Counted from the first letter of the stretch, positions 1 to 6,643 are shown. The stretch is 7,822 nt of DNA from AP-15 sp045802495 (GCA_045802495.1 JBJMQW010000357.1:1-7822); one strand, 5' to 3'. The notes: a model not told the origin generated them from the sequence alone. Numbers and translations are program-made.

Positions 1-1
1 C

Positions 2-1420
2 ACCCAGCCAGCGCCGGGCGCCGCGTTGATCGGCGGCAGCTTCCCACGTTCCTTCCTGATCCCGGGCACCGACACCTCAATCCGCGTCGGCGGCTTTGTC
101 GACATCAGCGGGCTCTACTTTTTGCAGGGCGCCAATACCGGGAACCCCGGCAGTCCCTCGTCCAACGCCGGCCAAAACGGCAACCTGAACGGGGTGCCCA
201 TCGGCCCGCAATTCGTCCCCGGCCTCGGGAACGTCGCGCCGAGCATCAACACCTCGCGGGGCAACAGGGTATTTTATTTCAGCCCGCAGCAGACAAGGTT
301 CAACGTCGAGACGCGCACCCCGACAGCTTGGGGAGAGGCGCGCACGTTCTTTGAATTCGACTGGGCCGGTTGCAACAATTTCAGCTGCCAAACCTTGCAG
401 CATGCCGGCGGCGACAATCTGCTTCCGCGCCTCAGATTCGCCTACGGCACGTTGGGCGCGTTCCTCGCCGGTCAGGCCGTCTCGAACTTCTCCGATTCCG
501 ACGCCGACACCGAATCGATGAGCTTTGGCGGCGCCATGGGCTCGACCGGCGGCCAACGCATCCCCCAGGTGCGCTATACATTAGAGGGTCCGTGGGGCAG
601 CGCGTTCTCGGTGTCGGCGGAACAGCCCTTCTCCACTGTCCTAACCCCGTCCGGGATCATATCGTCGGACTCCAACGTCGGCGGGCTCCCGGGCGGTCCC
701 GGCACAGCGAATATCCCGGCAACCTGCAATGGCGTCCCCTGCACCGGCTCGGGTACCCCAATCAACGGGCAAATAGCCAGGACAATCGCGCCGAACCTGA
801 CCTTCGCCTCCTATTGGGCGCAGCCCTGGGGGCATGTCGACTTCTCTGGGCTATTGAGGTTCAACAACTTCAACGACGGCCATTTCGTCGACCAGACGTT
901 CATCGGCTATGGAGGGCATTTCAGCGGTGACGTAAAGCCGGGTTGGTTCGGCTGGCAAAAGGACGATTTCCTGTTCAGCTTTGTCGCCGGCCAAGCCATC
1001 GGCAACTATTCGAGCGGCGGGTGGAACAACGCGGTGCCGATGGCGACAAACTTCACCGTAGCGACCGCGTGCGCAAGCGACCAGCCGGGCTGCATAGGCG
1101 GGAGGGCGGCCTCGAATGTCCTCTTCGACACGGTCTTCGGGTATAGCGTCAATGGCGGCTACCAGCACTGGTGGATGCCCAACTTGCGGTCGACCATCGC
1201 CGCCGGCATGGCCCATCAGGACATCAACTCGCAGCTGATCGGGCCGAGCCAGGCCTCTTCGGCGACCAAGGAGCAGTGGAACACCTTCATCAACCTGGTC
1301 TGGAACCCGGTGCCGTTCATCACCACGGGCATCGAGTACCATTTTGGGAAACGCATCACCGTCGCCAACGGCACGGGCCAGGAGCAGGTGCTGATCGGCA
1401 AATGGCGCGTGGCGTTCTAG
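2..1420 (+). CDS. Outer-membrane porin, DcaP-like, 5' end outside window
   Basis: Probable beta-barrel porin for passive uptake of small solutes across the outer membrane. The frame is open to the left edge (first full codon at 2), so the signal peptide and true start lie outside; the TTG at 26 is not a convincing start. Visible features are an early FLIPGTDTSIRVGGFVDIS stretch, typical of the first strand of DcaP-type porins, a second family-like stretch (RFNVETRTPTAWGEARTFFE), many alternating aromatic/hydrophobic strands separated by Gly/Asn/Ser-rich loops, and a C-terminal Phe (WRVAF), the usual barrel-assembly signal. About 472 residues are present. Six cysteines form three close pairs (CX4C, CX4C, CX6C; codons near 371-388, 725-742 and 1070-1093) in loop-like segments. 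The next gene starts 9 bases after the stop and may be co-transcribed. The porin class is well supported; the DcaP assignment is from recalled motifs and the substrate is unknown. Confidence 0.78.
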   Translation, partial: TQPAPGAALIGGSFPRSFLIPGTDTSIRVGGFVDISGLYFLQGANTGNPGSPSSNAGQNGNLNGVPIGPQFVPGLGNVAPSINTSRGNRVFYFSPQQTRFNVETRTPTAWGEARTFFEFDWAGCNNFSCQTLQHAGGDNLLPRLRFAYGTLGAFLAGQAVSNFSDSDADTESMSFGGAMGSTGGQRIPQVRYTLEGPWGSAFSVSAEQPFSTVLTPSGIISSDSNVGGLPGGPGTANIPATCNGVPCTGSGTPINGQIARTIAPNLTFASYWAQPWGHVDFSGLLRFNNFNDGHFVDQTFIGYGGHFSGDVKPGWFGWQKDDFLFSFVAGQAIGNYSSGGWNNAVPMATNFTVATACASDQPGCIGGRAASNVLFDTVFGYSVNGGYQHWWMPNLRSTIAAGMAHQDINSQLIGPSQASSATKEQWNTFINLVWNPVPFITTGIEYHFGKRITVANGTGQEQVLIGKWRVAF

Positions 1421-1429
1421 GGGCGGGCG

Positions 1430-1936
1430 ATGCTCGAACTGATCGACGGGCTCCCCGGCAATGTCGTCGGCATTGCGGCAAGCGGGCGCGTGACGATGCG
1501 GGACTGTCAACACGTGTTGGTCCCGGCCATCAAGAAGTCCCGAAAACGGCACGACAAGATCCGGCTTTATTACGAGCTCAATTCGCGGTTTCCGGGGGCT
1601 GCGTGGGACGATCTCGACCTCGGGCTCGAGCACGCCTCCTGCTGCGAGCGTATGGCGATCGTGACCGATATCGGCTGGGTCGGGCTCACCGTGAAGGCGC
1701 TGCGTTTTCTGATCCCCAGTGAAATCCGGGTATTTCCAACCATTCAGGCGCAAGAAGGCCGGGCTTGGATCAGAACCCGCCCTGAATCGCGGTCGGTTAC
1801 CCGGCCGTCGATTAGAGCAGATTTCGATCAAGTTGGTGCTGTCATTGCGACGCGCGCTCGCGCGAGGAAGCAATCTCGACCGATCGAGCGCCTGGCTGCC
1901 CGAGATTGCATCGCTGTCGCTCGCAATGACGATTGA
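1430..1936 (+). CDS. SpoIIAA/STAS-like domain protein with repeat-derived C-terminus
   Basis: Small cytoplasmic protein of the SpoIIAA-like family (Pfam SpoIIAA-like, formerly DUF3478), which has a STAS-type fold and no firmly known role. The family core spans roughly residues 1-115: an opening beta strand (MLELIDGLPGNVVGIAASGR), a helix (residues 24-39), the strand KIRLYYEL (43-50), the region around DDLDLGLEHASCCERMAIVTD (60-80) and a final RVFP...EGRAWI (100-114). Family members usually end about there, near 115-130 residues; this one runs to 168. The extra tail is Arg-rich, and residues from V138 to the end are encoded by the palindromic repeat at 1841-1930, with the stop six bases beyond its inner edge. 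The ATG lies 9 bases after the porin stop; a weak G-rich stretch precedes it. The core identity is fairly sure, the tail probably acquired. Confidence 0.75.
   Translation: MLELIDGLPGNVVGIAASGRVTMRDCQHVLVPAIKKSRKRHDKIRLYYELNSRFPGAAWDDLDLGLEHASCCERMAIVTDIGWVGLTVKALRFLIPSEIRVFPTIQAQEGRAWIRTRPESRSVTRPSIRADFDQVGAVIATRARARKQSRPIERLAARDCIAVARNDD
1841..1930. repeat. Palindromic intergenic repeat, GTCATTGCGA-ended
   Basis: An imperfect inverted repeat. The left end GTCATTGCGA (1841-1850) is the exact reverse complement of the right end TCGCAATGAC (1921-1930). Further in, GCAATCTCG (1870-1878) pairs with CGAGATTGC (1901-1909). The stem would be about 30 bases per side with interior mismatches and a ~22-base loop. 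The end sequence matches, from recall, a widespread Rhizobiales palindrome that reads GTCATTGCGAG...GAAGCAATCC. It lies at the meeting point of two convergent genes and provides the last ~31 codons of the upstream one. It could also serve as a bidirectional transcription barrier; this is inferred. Confidence 0.75.
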
Positions 1937-1981
1937 AGTCGATGTCGGCGGCGAATGCCGAACCTCGTACTGTGACGATGT

Positions 1982-2908
1982 TCAGCCGTCGAGCCGCTGC
2001 AGGTATTGCGCGACGAAATCGCAGCCGACCAGCTCCTTGTAGGCGTCGATGAGCTGCTGGGTGACCGGTCCCGGTACAGCGGCTGAGGTGAAAGCTCTGC
2101 CGTTCAGGCGGCGCACCCCGCAAATGCAGAGGCTGGTCGACGTCAGGAAGCATTCCTCGGCGGTATAGGCGTCGTAGAGATCAATGTCGGTTTCCTCGAA
2201 CCGAATGTCGAGCCTGCGCGCCAAGTCGATAACGGCCTGACGGCTCACCCCGGGGAGGACGTAGCGCTCCCTCGGGGTCAGCAATCCGCCATCGCGGACA
2301 AGGAAGATGTTGCTGCCTTGTCCTTCGGCAAGATTGCCGTTGACGTCGAGCAGCACAGCCCAGGCATCGGCGTTCTGCGCCTTCACCTCGCGGTCGGCGA
2401 GAACCAGGTTCAAATATTGGTGCATCTTGGCGCGCGGCGACAGCGAGTCGGGCGGCGTGCGGCGCAGCGATGGGGTGACGACATCGATGCCGTCGCGGAA
2501 GTGCTTGGCGCGCTCCCGCAATGGCAATGGGATGCACTCGACGATCACATTGGGCCCGTAATGGTCCCAATTGTCGCCGGGCACTCGATTGACGCCGCGG
2601 CTGATGCGTTGCGCCAGCCAGTAATCCTCGCCATCGTCGAGCAGGTGGCGGTTGCGCTCGAGGACATCCTCGCTGATCGCTACCATCTCGGCGGGCGTCA
2701 GGCCCGGGTCGAGATCGAGATATTTGAGCGAGCGGTATAGCCGCGCGACATGCTCCGCGAGGCGGAACGCCTTGCCGTTGAAGCTGCGGGTCATGTCGAA
2801 GACCGCATCGCCCTTCAAGAAGCCCTGGTCGCGGAACGGGATCATCACCTCGCTTTCCCGGACGATCTTGCCGTTGAACCAGGCGACGCGTTCATTGGCG
2901 AGAGCCAT
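1982..2908 (-). CDS. Class IV (fold-type IV) PLP-dependent aminotransferase
   Basis: Cytoplasmic PLP enzyme of the branched-chain/D-amino-acid aminotransferase superfamily, 308 residues, the normal length. Recognisable elements, by comparison with BCATs: VAWFNGKIV start strand (8-16), substrate-pocket strand GDAVFDMTRSFNGK (33-46), phosphate-binding Arg56 in EHVARL, Schiff-base Lys161 in RAKMHQYLN, Glu195 in NLAEGQGSNIF as the pyridine-nitrogen partner, LPGVSRQAVIDLA (218-230), and the phosphate-cup TST (256-258). The catalytic set looks intact. The pocket motif is not clearly BCAT, D-amino-acid or (R)-amine transaminase, so substrate is left open. The ATG is supported by AGGAGG on the minus strand (2917-2922), 8 bases upstream. 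It is divergent from the SDR gene over 110 bases, which hints at shared control, and convergent with the SpoIIAA-like gene. Confidence 0.88.
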   Translation of the reverse strand: MALANERVAWFNGKIVRESEVMIPFRDQGFLKGDAVFDMTRSFNGKAFRLAEHVARLYRSLKYLDLDPGLTPAEMVAISEDVLERNRHLLDDGEDYWLAQRISRGVNRVPGDNWDHYGPNVIVECIPLPLRERAKHFRDGIDVVTPSLRRTPPDSLSPRAKMHQYLNLVLADREVKAQNADAWAVLLDVNGNLAEGQGSNIFLVRDGGLLTPRERYVLPGVSRQAVIDLARRLDIRFEETDIDLYDAYTAEECFLTSTSLCICGVRRLNGRAFTSAAVPGPVTQQLIDAYKELVGCDFVAQYLQRLDG

Positions 2909-3018
2909 GGGTCGATCCTCCTGCGGATGGATGAGGCCAGTCTCGCGGAGCGCTCGGCAAAACGCAATTCGCTATAGTGTTGGCATAGTATCGGCGGGTC
3001 AGCGGAAAGGAGCCGAGT
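2909..3018. promoter_or_regulatory. Divergent intergenic region between aminotransferase and SDR genes
   Basis: Both outward promoters must lie here unless transcription enters from elsewhere. A TATAGT (2973-2978) and a CATAGTAT (2984-2991) resemble -10 elements for the rightward gene, but I find no convincing -35 at 16-18 bases from either. No clear -10/-35 pair was found leftward. Ribosome-binding sites are clear at both ends: AGGAGG (minus, 2917-2922) and AAAGGAG (plus, 3006-3012). No strong operator palindrome is seen. Confidence 0.3.
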
Positions 3019-3780
3019 GTGGATCTCGATCTCAAGGGGAAAAATGCGATCGTCACCGGCGGCACGCGCGGCATCGGCCGCGCGATCGCCGAGCAATTAG
3101 TCGCCGAAGGGTGCAATGTGGCGCTGTGCGCACGCCATAAGCCGGCCGTCGACGAGACCGTCGCGGCGCTGGAAAGTCGGGGAGTGAAAAGCTGGGGCGG
3201 CGCGGTCGATGTTGCCGATACCACGGCGCTGCGCGCCTGGGTATCGCAGGCCGCCGAGGCACTTGGCGGCCTCGACATCTTTGTCGCCAATGTCAGCGCG
3301 CTCGCCCAGAGCATGGACGACGAATCCTGGCGGCGCAGCCTGGAGATCGACGTGATGGGAACGGTAGCCGGCGTCGAGGCGGCGCTGCCTCTCCTCGAGC
3401 AGTCGAAGGCTGGCGCGATCATCGTCGTCGGCACGACCGGCGCCGTCGAAATCGCCGGGGCGCCGCGCCCCTATGCCTCGGTCAAGGCGGCGCTCGCTCC
3501 CTATGTCAAGGCGCTCGCCCGCAACCTCGCGGCGAAAAACATTCGCGCCAATATGGTCTCGCCCGGCAATGTCTATTTCAAGGGCGGGGTGTGGAACGTC
3601 GTCGAGGAGAACAATCCTTCACTGTTTCAGACGATGCTGTCGCGTAACCCGATGGGGCGCATGGGCACGCCGCAGGAGGTCGCCAACGCGGTCGTGTTTC
3701 TCGCCAGCCCGCGCGCGAGCTTCATCACCGGGACGAACCTGATCGTCGACGGCGCACTGACCCAAAGGGTGCAGTTCTGA
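3019..3780 (+). CDS. SDR family NAD(P)-dependent oxidoreductase
   Basis: Classical short-chain dehydrogenase/reductase, 253 residues, the standard length, with an intact Rossmann fold. The cofactor motif TGGTRGIG spans residues 13-20. Arg17 together with Arg39 (end of strand 2, LCAR) favours NADP(H). DV at 64-65 contacts adenine, and the NNAG position reads ANVS (90-93). The catalytic YASVK gives Tyr152 and Lys156, and PGN (182-184) follows beta 6. Two family positions differ: the Ser of the catalytic tetrad appears replaced by Thr (VVGTTG, Thr139 or Thr140), and the tetrad Asn by Asp111 (IDVMG). The C-terminus has the usual FITGTNLIVDGA. The GTG start is supported by AAAGGAG 6 bases upstream. 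Substrate cannot be inferred. Divergence from an aminotransferase allows, but does not show, a joint role in amine or amino-acid metabolism. Confidence 0.88.
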   Translation: MDLDLKGKNAIVTGGTRGIGRAIAEQLVAEGCNVALCARHKPAVDETVAALESRGVKSWGGAVDVADTTALRAWVSQAAEALGGLDIFVANVSALAQSMDDESWRRSLEIDVMGTVAGVEAALPLLEQSKAGAIIVVGTTGAVEIAGAPRPYASVKAALAPYVKALARNLAAKNIRANMVSPGNVYFKGGVWNVVEENNPSLFQTMLSRNPMGRMGTPQEVANAVVFLASPRASFITGTNLIVDGALTQRVQF

Positions 3781-3824
3781 GGGGCCCCTGAAGCTACTGA
3801 AAATCGGGCTGGACGGCCAGTTGC

Positions 3825-3898
3825 GCGTCCCTCGATACGGTCGCTAAGCCTGTCCTCGGGCCGCGCTCTGCGCGGACCTGTGGGCGACCGTCTCAGAG
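3825..3898. repeat. Degenerate cruciform-type repeat, copy 1
   Basis: ACGGTCGC (3837-3844) pairs exactly with GCGACCGT (3884-3891), enclosing an inner hairpin CCGCGC-TCT-GCGCGG (3861-3875). The left half, beginning GTCCCTCGATACGGTCGCT at 3827, aligns with the left arm of the intact copy at 4003 onward (GTCCTTCGAGACGGCCGCT), with a few substitutions. I read it as an older member of the same family. Confidence 0.6.
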
Positions 3899-4000
3899 TT
3901 TGCGAAGGGATCGGAATCGGTCTTCGCGGAGAGGTAAATCACTTCTCGCTTTCCCGGCGCAAGAGGCTGTCAGGAAATCGATTTGCTGGATCAGCGTTTG

Positions 4001-4113
4001 TGCGTCCTTCGAGACGGCCGCTACGCGGCCTCCTCAGGATGAGGAATTTCTTAGTGCAATCAAAGAATTACCTCATGCTGAGGGCGCCCGCAGGGCGCGT
4101 CTCGAAGCACGCA
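4001..4113. repeat. Cruciform-type palindromic repeat, intact copy 2
   Basis: The left arm (4001-4044) and right arm (4071-4113) are near-perfect reverse complements: TGCGTCCTTCGAGACG against TGCGTGCTTCGAGACG, and CCTCAGGATGAGG against CCTCAGCATGAGG. Each arm carries its own perfect hairpin near the middle: GGCCGC-TAC-GCGGCC (4016-4030) and GCGCCC-GCA-GGGCGC (4084-4098). The central 26 bases are AT-rich and partly self-complementary. The predicted fold is a long stem with two opposed side hairpins. The sequence matches, from recall, a repeat common between genes in Bradyrhizobium-like genomes. Confidence 0.82.
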
Positions 4114-4238
4114 CGGCCGCGACGCAGCCAATTTCCCCGAGAGCCGCGAAAGCCGGGATCCATCCTTTACTAGCCCTTGCGCATCAACCAGTCGTAATGC
4201 CTACCAGGGGTGACGGGTTCGTGCAGCGGAGCGATGGG

Positions 4239-4256
4239 CCCCAGCCTCCGCCGGGG
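4239..4256. repeat. Short hairpin repeat, second family
   Basis: CCCCAGC (4239-4245) and GCCGGGG (4250-4256) form a 7-base stem with one mismatch around a CTCC loop. With its flanks (GATGGG before, GAGGCGAGAAATGAC after) it resembles, from recall, an alphaproteobacterial intergenic palindrome of the type ATGGATCCCGGC...GCCGGGATGAC. A possible half of such an element, AAAGCCGGGATCCAT, occurs at about 4149-4163. No T-tract follows on either strand. Confidence 0.45.
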
Positions 4257-4292
4257 AGGCGAGAAATGACCGACGGAGGAATTCTCCATACG

Positions 4293-4355
4293 CTCTCAGG
4301 ATGAGCGGGTTCACTGATTCCACCAATCTGAAGGGCGCCCCAAAAGGCGCGTCTC
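4293..4355. repeat. Degenerate cruciform-type repeat, copy 3
   Basis: CTCAGGATGAG (4294-4304) matches the inner end of the left arm of copy 2. The stretch from CTGAAGGGCGCCCC to GGCGCGTCTC (4328-4355) matches its right arm, with the side hairpin weakened. It abuts the pyrC stop codon. Read on the minus strand it gives GCGCC-TTTTGG-GGCGC directly downstream of pyrC, so it may help end that transcript, though no T-tract follows. Confidence 0.55.
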
Positions 4356-4356
4356 C

Positions 4357-5643
4357 TCAGTCGGGGGCTTGGAAGATGGTTCGGCCATCGACGATCGTAC
4401 GTCGCACCCGGCCCCGCACCGGACGCCCGTCGAAGGGCGCGTTTTTTGACTTCGAGCGAAACGCGTCGGTGGAAATCTGCCAAGCCAGATCGGGATCGAA
4501 AAGGACGAGATCGGCGGGTGCGCCGGGCGCCAATCGGCCGACCGGGAGCCCCAATATTTGAGCGGGCTTTAGGGTCAGCCGCCGCATGAGCTCAAGCAGC
4601 CCGAGATGATGATTGTGGTAAAGCTCGAGCGACAGCGGCAATAGGGTTTCGAGCCCGACAATCCCATAGGCCGCCGATCCGAAAGGCAGCCGCTTCGAAT
4701 CCTGGTCCCACGGGGAATGATCGCTGGCAATCGCGTCGATTGTGCCGTCGCGCAAGCCTTCGACCACCGCCCGCCGGTCGCCTTCGCTGCGCAATGGCGG
4801 GGAGAGCTTGGCGAAAGTCCGATAGTCACCGATCGCTGCCTCGTTCAACGCGAAATAGGGCGGAGCAGTATCGCAGGTCACCCCGAGGCCCCGCGCCTTG
4901 GCCCGTCTGATCGCCTCGACCCCGGCGGCGGTCGACACATGCGCCACGTGATAGCGCCCGCCGGTGATCTCGACGAGCCGTAGATCCCGCTCGATCATGA
5001 TTACTTCGGCGGCCGGCGGAATCGCCGGCAGCCCGAGCCGGGTCGCGATCGCGCTCTCGCTGACTTCCCCCGCCCGAGCAAGGCTCGGCTCTTCCGGGTG
5101 TTGAACAACGAGCAGATCGAAGGTCCGGGCATAGGCGAGGACCCGGCGCATCACGAGCGCATCGGCGATTGCCCGCACGCCGTCGGTAAAGCCGAGGGCG
5201 CCATTCGCTGCAAGCAAGCCCATTTCGGTCAGGTCGCGGCCGGCGAGCCCCTTGGTGGCCGCGGCATAGGTATGCACTTTGGCAAGCTTGGCCTCACGCG
5301 CCCGGCGCGCGAGGAACTCGACGACCGAAACATCGTCGACCGGCGGATCGGTGTTCGGTAGCGCGACCATCGTCGTTACCCCGCCGGCCGCGGCGGCCTG
5401 GCCGCCGGTCTCGATCGACTCCATGTGCTCCGCGCCGGGCTCGCGCAGCTGCACGCGCATATCGACAAGGCCGGGCGCAAGGCATAGTCCTTCGGCGCCT
5501 ATCGTCTCCGCGTCCCTCGCCTCGAAGCTGAGGTGAGCACCGAATGCGGCGATCCGGTCACCCTCGATCAGCAGGTCTCCGCAGGTATCGAGACCGCTTT
5601 CCGGATCGAGCAGTCGGGCGCCGCGGAACAGCAGGCGGTTCAC
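4357..5643 (-). CDS. pyrC: Dihydroorotase homologue, probably non-catalytic ATCase partner (PyrC'/PyrX type)
   Basis: Amidohydrolase-fold protein of the class I dihydroorotase family, 428 residues, normal length. Active enzymes carry an HxH metal pair in PGLVDxHxHLREPG; here residues 58-70 read PGLVDMRVQLREPG, so both ligands are lost (Arg63, Gln65). Other sites persist: Arg67, Asn97 (PNTDPP), Asp154 (GFTDG, one Asp fewer than the usual SDDG), His182 (QHPEE), His235 (HVAHVS) and Asp308 (ASDHSP). In Pseudomonas a similarly altered PyrC' lacks activity and is needed to assemble active aspartate carbamoyltransferase; the coupling to pyrB here fits that role. The same altered motif is, from recall, common in alphaproteobacterial pyrB-linked homologues. 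The GTG start overlaps the pyrB stop (GTGA, 5640-5643), implying translational coupling. A second, intact pyrC should exist elsewhere. Residual activity with a different metal arrangement cannot be excluded. Confidence 0.9.
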   Translation of the reverse strand: MNRLLFRGARLLDPESGLDTCGDLLIEGDRIAAFGAHLSFEARDAETIGAEGLCLAPGLVDMRVQLREPGAEHMESIETGGQAAAAGGVTTMVALPNTDPPVDDVSVVEFLARRAREAKLAKVHTYAAATKGLAGRDLTEMGLLAANGALGFTDGVRAIADALVMRRVLAYARTFDLLVVQHPEEPSLARAGEVSESAIATRLGLPAIPPAAEVIMIERDLRLVEITGGRYHVAHVSTAAGVEAIRRAKARGLGVTCDTAPPYFALNEAAIGDYRTFAKLSPPLRSEGDRRAVVEGLRDGTIDAIASDHSPWDQDSKRLPFGSAAYGIVGLETLLPLSLELYHNHHLGLLELMRRLTLKPAQILGLPVGRLAPGAPADLVLFDPDLAWQISTDAFRSKSKNAPFDGRPVRGRVRRTIVDGRTIFQAPD

Positions 5644-6605
5644 GGAATTGGGGGACCGTTGCCGAGATCGGGGGTCAAGATCTCGAGGCAGGCCATGCGC
5701 ACCGCCACCCCCATCTCGACCTGATGCCGGATCAGGCTGCGGTCGATGTCGTCGGCGATTTCGCTGCCGATCTCGACGCCGCGGTTCATCGGCCCCGGAT
5801 GCATGATCAGGGCATCGGGTTTGGCAACGCGCAGCTTGTCATAGTCGAGCCCGAAGAAACGAAAATATTCGCGGGTCGACGGCACAAAGGCGCCGTGCAT
5901 CCGCTCGCTTTGCAGGCGCAGCATCATCACGATGTCGACCCCGACCAGACCCTCGGCCATGCTGTGGAAGACCTCGACGCCGAGCCGCTCGATCTCCGCC
6001 GGCAGCAAGGTGCGCGGCGCCACGACGCGGACGTGCGCGCCCATAATATTGAGCAGCGCGATGTTGGAGCGCGCGACGCGGCTGTGCAGGACATCACCGC
6101 AGATGGCGACGGTAAGGCCGCCAAGCCGGCCCTTGCGTCGGCGAATCGTCAACGCATCCAGCAAGGCCTGGGTCGGGTGCTCATGGCTGCCGTCGCCGGC
6201 GTTGATCACCGCGCAGTCGAGCTTTTCGGAGAGCAGCTGGACAGCTCCCGATTCGGGATGACGGACGACCAGCACATCGGGGTGCATTGCGTTCAACGTC
6301 ATCGCCGTATCGATCAAGGTCTCGCCCTTGTGCATCGAGCTCGCCGCGACGGACATGTTGATTACGTCGCCGCCGAGCCGCTTGCCGGCAACCTCGAACG
6401 AGGTGCGCGTGCGCGTCGAATTCTCGAAGAAGCAGTTAATGATCGTCCGCCCGCGAAGCAACGAACGCTTTTTCTCGGCCTGACGATTGAGCTCGACATA
6501 GCCGTCGGCCAGATCAAGGAACTGGTTTATGTCCGCCGGCGACAGACCCTCGATGCCGAGCAGATGTCGGTGCCGGAACGTGACGTCGCGGACAGCACCT
6601 TGCAT
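5640..6605 (-). CDS. pyrB: Aspartate carbamoyltransferase catalytic subunit
   Basis: Cytoplasmic enzyme joining carbamoyl phosphate and L-aspartate to N-carbamoyl-aspartate, the committed step of de novo pyrimidine synthesis. At 321 residues it is of normal length, with a complete active site: carbamoyl-phosphate loop STRTRTSFE (63-71), Lys93 in SSMHKGET, Arg115-His116 in VVRH, HPTQ (143-146), the HSRVARS stretch (174-180), aspartate-binding Arg230-x-Gln232 in MLRLQ, and MHPGPMNRGVEI (268-279). The ATG is the only reasonable start. No Shine-Dalgarno sequence lies before it; instead a promoter -10 ends only 9 bases upstream, so the mRNA looks leaderless. It overlaps pyrC by 4 bases, and the two products probably assemble together. 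No pyrI regulatory-chain gene is next to it. Confidence 0.96.
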   Translation of the reverse strand: MQGAVRDVTFRHRHLLGIEGLSPADINQFLDLADGYVELNRQAEKKRSLLRGRTIINCFFENSTRTRTSFEVAGKRLGGDVINMSVAASSMHKGETLIDTAMTLNAMHPDVLVVRHPESGAVQLLSEKLDCAVINAGDGSHEHPTQALLDALTIRRRKGRLGGLTVAICGDVLHSRVARSNIALLNIMGAHVRVVAPRTLLPAEIERLGVEVFHSMAEGLVGVDIVMMLRLQSERMHGAFVPSTREYFRFFGLDYDKLRVAKPDALIMHPGPMNRGVEIGSEIADDIDRSLIRHQVEMGVAVRMACLEILTPDLGNGPPIP

Positions 6606-6614
6606 GAGCCGCGG

Positions 6615-6643
6615 ACTATAGGGAGAACACTTCTCGCGGGCAA
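6615..6643 (-). promoter_or_regulatory. Sigma-70-like promoter of pyrBC
   Basis: On the minus strand, TTGCCC (6643-6638, 4 of 6 to TTGACA) and TATAGT (6620-6615, 5 of 6 to TATAAT) are separated by exactly 17 bases. Start of transcription is predicted near 6608-6610, or at the A of the ATG (6605), leaving a leader of about 0-5 bases. That leaves no room for an attenuator or an SD site. Confidence 0.55.

Larger units (their letters stand above)
3781..4356. other. 576-base gene-free region rich in palindromic repeats
   Basis: No open frame here resembles a protein or has a good ribosome-binding site; short open frames are a by-product of high GC. The content is mainly repeat-derived: three related cruciform-type elements (near 3825-3898, 4001-4113, 4293-4355), a separate short hairpin (4239-4256) and a minor inverted repeat GCGAAG/CTTCGC (3902-3907, 3922-3927). 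A GGGGCCCC palindrome (3781-3788) follows the SDR stop directly. It lies between two genes that converge on it (SDR rightward, pyrC leftward), so no promoter is required. Confidence 0.7.

Noticed and set aside
26..28. TTG as the start of the porin
   Set aside because: The frame is open to the window edge and no signal peptide follows; the gene simply enters from the left.
851..1873. 340-codon open frame on the minus strand across the porin and SpoIIAA-like genes
   Set aside because: Low-complexity Arg/Pro/Asp-rich product with no family motif, antisense to two convincing genes; typical high-GC shadow.
3781..3788. GGGGCCCC just after the SDR stop as a terminator
   Set aside because: The palindrome has no loop and no T-tract follows.
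1841..4113. CRISPR array or tandem repeats
   Set aside because: The repeats are single palindromes with unequal spacing and no direct-repeat/spacer pattern.
3880..4304. Two overlapping ~100-130-codon frames in the SDR-pyrC gap
   Set aside because: They translate palindromic repeats, have no ribosome-binding site and no protein-like composition.
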